Source: Myxococcus vastator | Lineage (GTDB): Bacteria; Myxococcota; Myxococcia; Myxococcales; Myxococcaceae | Direction: 5' to 3' | Assembly: GCF_010894475.1 (NCBI RefSeq) | Contig: NZ_JAAIYB010000024.1 | Location: 1-38,762 of the forward strand | DNA: 38,762 bases | Shown: positions 33,922-38,762 of the stretch, in pieces | How positions within the stretch are numbered: position 1 is the stretch's first letter | Layout of the letters: every line of letters begins with the position of its first letter | Position numbers and translations under genes: made by a program | The notes under the pieces: model-generated | Seen by the model: only the letters and a program-made list of their open reading frames with translations | Told to the model about the DNA's origin: nothing | Database searches by the model: none

Positions 33922-34332
33922 CTACGCGCGCGCGGTGTTGGCGGCGCCGATACGGGCGGCCTCACGGCGCACCGTGGCCTGCTCCAGCTCGAAGCGCGCA
34001 TCCTCGGAGGACATGCCCTTCATGCGCTCCTGCGCCTCGGCCATGCGGCGGCGGGCGCCGTCCACGTCGATGCCCGTGACGGGCTCGGCCGCGTCGGCGA
34101 GCACCAGCACCTTGTCGTTGCCCACTTCCACGAAGCCGCCCGCGACGAAGTAGGACTCGCGCCGGCCACCCTCAATCAGCGTCAGCGCGCCCGGCTCCAT
34201 CAGCGACAGGAACGGGGTGTGCCCCGGCCGCACGCCGAACAGGCCCCGGCCGCCAGGAACAATCGCCTCGTCGGCCTGCACCGACAGGATGCGCTTCTCG
34301 GGGGTGACAATCTCCACAGTCAGCTTGGCCAT
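33922..34332 (-). CDS. atpC: ATP synthase F1 subunit epsilon
   Basis: A 136-residue epsilon subunit. The N-terminal beta sandwich starts AKLTVEIVTPEKRILSVQADE and has GGRGLFGVRPGHTPFLSLM. The C-terminal helical hairpin (ARRRMAEAQERMKGMS) is the regulatory part that can inhibit ATP hydrolysis. GAGGAG precedes the ATG. It starts 21 bp after the unknown exported gene that separates it from atpD, and all three are likely one transcript. Confidence 0.95.
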   Translation of the reverse strand: MAKLTVEIVTPEKRILSVQADEAIVPGGRGLFGVRPGHTPFLSLMEPGALTLIEGGRRESYFVAGGFVEVGNDKVLVLADAAEPVTGIDVDGARRRMAEAQERMKGMSSEDARFELEQATVRREAARIGAANTARA

Positions 34333-34353
34333 GAGGCTCCTCGCACAACCGAA

Positions 34354-34926
34354 TCAGAACGTGAGCTGACGGGTGGTTCCACCCACCGGCTCCAACTCCA
34401 CCACCCCGGCGTCCGTCAGCCGGGGCCCCTTGCCGGGGATGCCGAGCGTGCCCTCCAGCCACTTGAAGTGGTGGGTGAGCTGGCGCACCTCGGAGAGCTG
34501 CCGCGTCGTGAGCCACTCGGTCAGCCGCTTCTCCTGAAGCCGCTGCCCATCCCGCCCGTACTGCGCCGCCACCACCACGCGCGCCCAGGCGGGAGGCCCC
34601 TTGGGCTTCTTCGCCTTCGACTTCTTCTTCGGCCGCGGCGCCGCCACGGCCTTGCCCTTCTCCACCAGCGGCCACACCACCCAGACGCGCTCGCCGTCGT
34701 TGGAGACGAAGTAGAAGTCGTCCACCGTGCCCAGACACGCATTCAGCGTCCAGACGGGGCCGCTCTCCTGCGTCACCTCCAACCGGCACTGGTCCTGCGC
34801 CGCTTCCACCATGCGGACGCTGTAGAGCCCGTTGGCGCTCACCCGGGCCCGTCCCCTGCGCTCCTCCGACAGGGCGGAGGAGGGAGCCAGGAACATCAGG
34901 ACCAGGGCGAGTGCTGCACGGCGCAT
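34354..34926 (-). CDS. Exported protein of unknown function between atpD and atpC
   Basis: A 190-residue protein with a clear signal peptide (RRAALALVLMFLAPSSALS) and GGAG 5 nt before the ATG. The middle contains a Lys/Pro-rich basic stretch (PKKKSKAKKPKGPPAW). Flanking segments are beta-rich (DQCRLEVTQESGPVWTLNA; YGRDGQRLQEKRLTEWL). Cys residues at ~47 and ~64 could form a disulfide. No enzyme motif is recognised. Gaps of 35 bp to atpD and 21 bp to atpC place it inside the ATP synthase transcript, although it is predicted to be exported. Confidence 0.75.
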   Translation of the reverse strand: MRRAALALVLMFLAPSSALSEERRGRARVSANGLYSVRMVEAAQDQCRLEVTQESGPVWTLNACLGTVDDFYFVSNDGERVWVVWPLVEKGKAVAAPRPKKKSKAKKPKGPPAWARVVVAAQYGRDGQRLQEKRLTEWLTTRQLSEVRQLTHHFKWLEGTLGIPGKGPRLTDAGVVELEPVGGTTRQLTF

Positions 34927-34961
34927 GGTGACTCCGCGGGAGGAAAAGCGCCCAGCTTAGC

Positions 34962-36506
<1,545 letters not shown>

Positions 36507-36572
36507 TCAAGCCTCCCGGGCACCTGACTGGTAAGTCCCGCTTAGCGCATGCCACAGGCCGCGCGCCACCCC

Positions 36573-37370
36573 TTACCGCCCATCCGGCTGGTACACCAGG
36601 GGCAGCCCGCTGTTCGGGCTGCCGACCAGGACGACCTTGGCGTTCTGGCTCTGGGCAATCCGCTCCGTCGCCTCGATGCCCTTGAAGCGCAGGTACTCCT
36701 CGGTGAGCCCCTTGCGGACGATGTCCTGGTACCGGGCGATGCCCTCCGCTTCGATCTGCTTGCGCTCCGCCTCCTGGCGCTCCTTGTCCAGGGTGAAGCG
36801 CATCTTCTGGCTGCGCTGCTCCTCCGCCAGCTTGTCGGCGATGGCGTCGCGGATGGCCGAGGGCAGCGTCACGTCCCGCACCAGGATGGCCTCCACCACC
36901 ACGTGCTTGCCTTCGAGCGAGCGCATCACCTCCTCGAAAATCTCCTGCTCAATCTGCTCGCGCTTCGAGGAGTAGATCTCCTCCGGCGCGTAGCGGCCGA
37001 ACACCTTGCGCGCCTCCGAGCGGACCACCGGGGCGATCAGGATGTCGGCGTACTTGGGCCCCGTCTGGGTGTGCAGCTCGAAGAGCTTCGCGGGGTCCAC
37101 CCGGTAGCGCACGCTGGCGTCCACCTTGAGGTCCAGGCCGTTGTTGGACAGGACGCTCAGCCCGTCCTTCATCTCCTGCACGCGCAAGTCGTAGACGATG
37201 AGCGACTTGCCCGGCCGCAGGAGGTGGAACCCTTCGCCATACGGCTCACGCTGCGTGCCGCTGCCGAACGAGTCGAAGCCGATGCCCCCATACCCGCTGG
37301 AGACGGTTTCAAAGCCACACCCCGTGACGCAGCACACCAGCCCCAGGAACAACCACAGCCGCTGACGCAT
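36573..37370 (-). CDS. Prohibitin-like SPFH/Band 7 lipoprotein
   Basis: A 265-residue protein with GGAGGGGG before the ATG. A signal with the lipobox VTGC (Cys18) replaces the usual N-terminal transmembrane helix. The SPFH domain follows: GFHLLRPGKSLIVYDLR, then VLSNNGLDLKVDASVRYRVDP and LIAPVVRSEARKVFGRY. A long coiled coil (SKREQIEQEIFEEV; RFTLDKERQEAERKQIEAEG) leads to a C-terminal segment. The pattern is closest to prohibitins. These form ring or cage assemblies in membranes and in bacteria relate to lipid microdomains and protease control. A role with ATP synthase is suggested only by its place between atpG and atpD. Confidence 0.87.
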   Translation of the reverse strand: MRQRLWLFLGLVCCVTGCGFETVSSGYGGIGFDSFGSGTQREPYGEGFHLLRPGKSLIVYDLRVQEMKDGLSVLSNNGLDLKVDASVRYRVDPAKLFELHTQTGPKYADILIAPVVRSEARKVFGRYAPEEIYSSKREQIEQEIFEEVMRSLEGKHVVVEAILVRDVTLPSAIRDAIADKLAEEQRSQKMRFTLDKERQEAERKQIEAEGIARYQDIVRKGLTEEYLRFKGIEATERIAQSQNAKVVLVGSPNSGLPLVYQPDGR

Positions 37371-37424
37371 GTACCCCCTCCTCGAGCGCGGACTCGCGCG
37401 CTCGGCCAGGGGCTTAAACGCGAA

Positions 37425-37453
37425 GGGCCCACCCCGATAGACGGGGCGGGCCC
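37425..37453. terminator. Strong hairpin after atpG
   Basis: GGGCCC-a-CCCCG (37425-37436) pairs with CGGGG-c-GGGCCC (37442-37453) around a 5-nt loop with one mismatch, 31 nt after the atpG stop. On the atpG strand it is followed by TTCGCGTTTAAG, a weak T-containing run. It probably separates atpG from the SPFH gene. Confidence 0.65.
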
Positions 37454-37483
37454 AGGAGACAGCGGCGCGGCGCGGCGAAGGCC

Positions 37484-38368
37484 CTACTTCAGGGCCTCGG
37501 CGCCGGAGACGATCTCCATCAGCTCCTTGGTGATGACCGCCTGACGCGTGCGGTTGTAGGTGAGCGTCAGGCTGCCAATCATGTCAGTCGCGTTGGAGGT
37601 GGCGTTCTCCATGGCGCTCATGCGGGCGCCGTGCTCACTGGCCACGCTCTCCAGCAGGGCGCGGTAGAGCTTGATGTTGACGGCCTGCGGCACCAGGCGG
37701 TCCAGCACGGCCTGACGGTCCGGCTCGTACTTGAAGTCCACCAGCGCGGTGGAGCCTTCCGTCGGGGTCTGGCCCGGCGTGCCCAGCGTCTGCAGCGGCA
37801 GCAGCTGAGCGACCTTCACCGTCTGGGCGATGGCGGAGACGAACTCGTTGTAGACGATGTGGACCGCGTCCACCTCGCCGTTGATGTAGCTGGCCACCAG
37901 CTCCTCGGCCACGTCCGCGGCGGCGCGGTAGTTCAGGCGCTGGTACAGGCCGCCGAAGTCCTTGCGGATGTTCTGGCCGCGGTTGCGGAAGAAGTCGTTG
38001 CCCTTCCGGCCCACGGTAGAGAGGCGGATGCTCTCCAGGTTCGTGTTCTCGTAGAGGAACCGGTTGGCGCGGCGGATGACGTTGGAGTTGAAGCCGCCGG
38101 CGAGGCCACGGTCCGACGTGAGGAGCACCAGCTCCACGCGCTTCACCGGACGGGCCGTGAGCAGCGGGTGGCTGAGGCTCTCGGCCCCGGCGCGGGCGGA
38201 CAGGTCCGCGATGATCTGGTCCAGCATCGTCGCGTAGGGACGCGCCGCCAGGATGCCGTCCTGCGCCTTGCGGAGCTTCGCGGCGGAGACCATCTTCATC
38301 GCCTTGGTGATTTGACGCGTGTTCTTCACCGAGCGGATGCGCTTGCGAATGTCGCGAAGGGACGCCAT
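37484..38368 (-). CDS. atpG: ATP synthase F1 subunit gamma
   Basis: A 294-residue rotor-shaft subunit. The N-terminal helix [20 protein letters not shown] with [16 protein letters not shown] and the C-terminal helix [20 protein letters not shown] are strongly conserved. The middle domain has [17 protein letters not shown]. In most bacteria atpG lies between atpA and atpD; here nothing of atpA precedes it. The 215-bp upstream region carries a CCTATATAGG palindrome at 38443-38452 and faces the response regulator gene. Confidence 0.97.
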   Translation of the reverse strand: MASLRDIRKRIRSVKNTRQITKAMKMVSAAKLRKAQDGILAARPYATMLDQIIADLSARAGAESLSHPLLTARPVKRVELVLLTSDRGLAGGFNSNVIRRANRFLYENTNLESIRLSTVGRKGNDFFRNRGQNIRKDFGGLYQRLNYRAAADVAEELVASYINGEVDAVHIVYNEFVSAIAQTVKVAQLLPLQTLGTPGQTPTEGSTALVDFKYEPDRQAVLDRLVPQAVNIKLYRALLESVASEHGARMSAMENATSNATDMIGSLTLTYNRTRQAVITKELMEIVSGAEALK

Positions 38369-38583
38369 GGACCGGGGAGCTCCTGTGGGGCGTTCGACCC
38401 GCTTTGTCCAGAAGGAAGGCGGGGCAGGGTAAGACGGGGCCCCCTATATAGGCGGGGCGGGAGCCGGTCAACGGATGCCTGCCGCCGCCGGGCAGACGAT
38501 CGCCCGCCCCACCGGATACGGCAGGCGGCCGAGCCTCCCTGACAGCCCCTCCCCGCAGTCGTACACGGACTTACCTTGCGGGC
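38369..38583. promoter_or_regulatory. Divergent promoter region of atpG and the response regulator
   Basis: The AT-rich palindrome CCTATATAGG (38443-38452) is the only such patch in this GC-rich gap and may contain a -10 element for atpG. A TGCC/GGCA-flanked GC stem lies near 38475-38494. No coding sequence is seen. Confidence 0.4.
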
Positions 38584-38762
38584 ATGGTGGCTCAAACGTC
38601 ATCCGGTCCGCTGCTCATCGTCGAAGACGACGTCGACATCTGTGAGGCCCTCCAGGACTACCTGGAGATGCACGGCCACGCGGTGCGAGTGGCGCGCAAC
38701 GGCCGGGAGGCCCTGGAGCAGCTGGCCCAGCCTCCCCGCCCCGCCCTCATGGTGCTGGACAT
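38584..38762 (+). CDS. Response regulator receiver domain, N-terminal part (truncated by window)
   Basis: ATG 38584 (or GTG 38587) begins a receiver domain: LLIVEDDVDICEALQDYLEM contains the acidic pair for Mg binding, VARNGREALEQL is helix 2 and beyond, and MVLD at the right edge carries the Asp expected to be phosphorylated. About 60 residues are visible, so the output domain and kinase partner are outside the window. Confidence 0.88.
   Translation, partial: MVAQTSSGPLLIVEDDVDICEALQDYLEMHGHAVRVARNGREALEQLAQPPRPALMVLD

Overview
The window is a high-GC stretch of a bacterial chromosome, most likely from a Myxococcus-like member of the Myxococcaceae. The evidence is the base composition with strong G/C at third codon positions, and a traA-traB pair (PA14/Cys-rich protein with a MYXO-CTERM tail, plus an OmpA-barrel partner), which is the outer membrane exchange (OME) system known from myxobacteria. 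No rRNA, tRNA, CRISPR array or phage was seen.

Layout. 0-0.15 kb: start of an IS1182-like transposase running off the left edge, abutting or interrupting the 5' end of a LuxR-type regulator. 0.1-6.8 kb: the LuxR regulator, a metallophosphoesterase, a thioredoxin-fold lipoprotein, a dynamin-like GTPase and a protein with a degenerate diadenylate-cyclase-like (DACNV-type) domain. 6.8-13.5 kb: a compositionally distinct block with a secreted or lipoprotein EEP-fold enzyme and a GT4 glycosyltransferase, followed by traA and traB. The lower-GC composition continues into the first third of traA (the partner-recognition domain) and stops at the Cys-rich domain. 13.5-21.4 kb: an Ig-like lipoprotein, a DCC-lipase maturation factor fusion, an MBL-fold protein without its metal ligands, an amidinohydrolase with an unknown partner, a second dynamin-like GTPase and an M23 peptidase that overlaps it antisense. 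21.4-26.7 kb: TetR regulator with operator, fatty acid hydroxylase, glucose-6-phosphate isomerase, SDR and a WGR-like protein. 26.7-31.2 kb (minus strand): cydBA, two small membrane proteins and a DraG-like hydrolase.

31.5-33.7 kb (minus strand): a compact nitric-oxide response operon. It encodes a group 1 truncated haemoglobin, a [2Fe-2S]/FAD/NAD reductase, an NsrR-type Rrf2 repressor and a small thioredoxin-fold protein, with an NsrR-like operator 31 nt before the globin start. Together the first two genes look like a split flavohaemoglobin.

33.9-38.4 kb (minus strand): atpG, atpD and atpC of F1-ATPase, interleaved with a prohibitin-like SPFH lipoprotein and an unknown exported protein. 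atpA, atpH and the F0 genes are absent, and a divergent response regulator starts directly upstream of atpG, so the ATP synthase genes are split in this genome. Functions are inferred from motifs read by eye; no database search was run.
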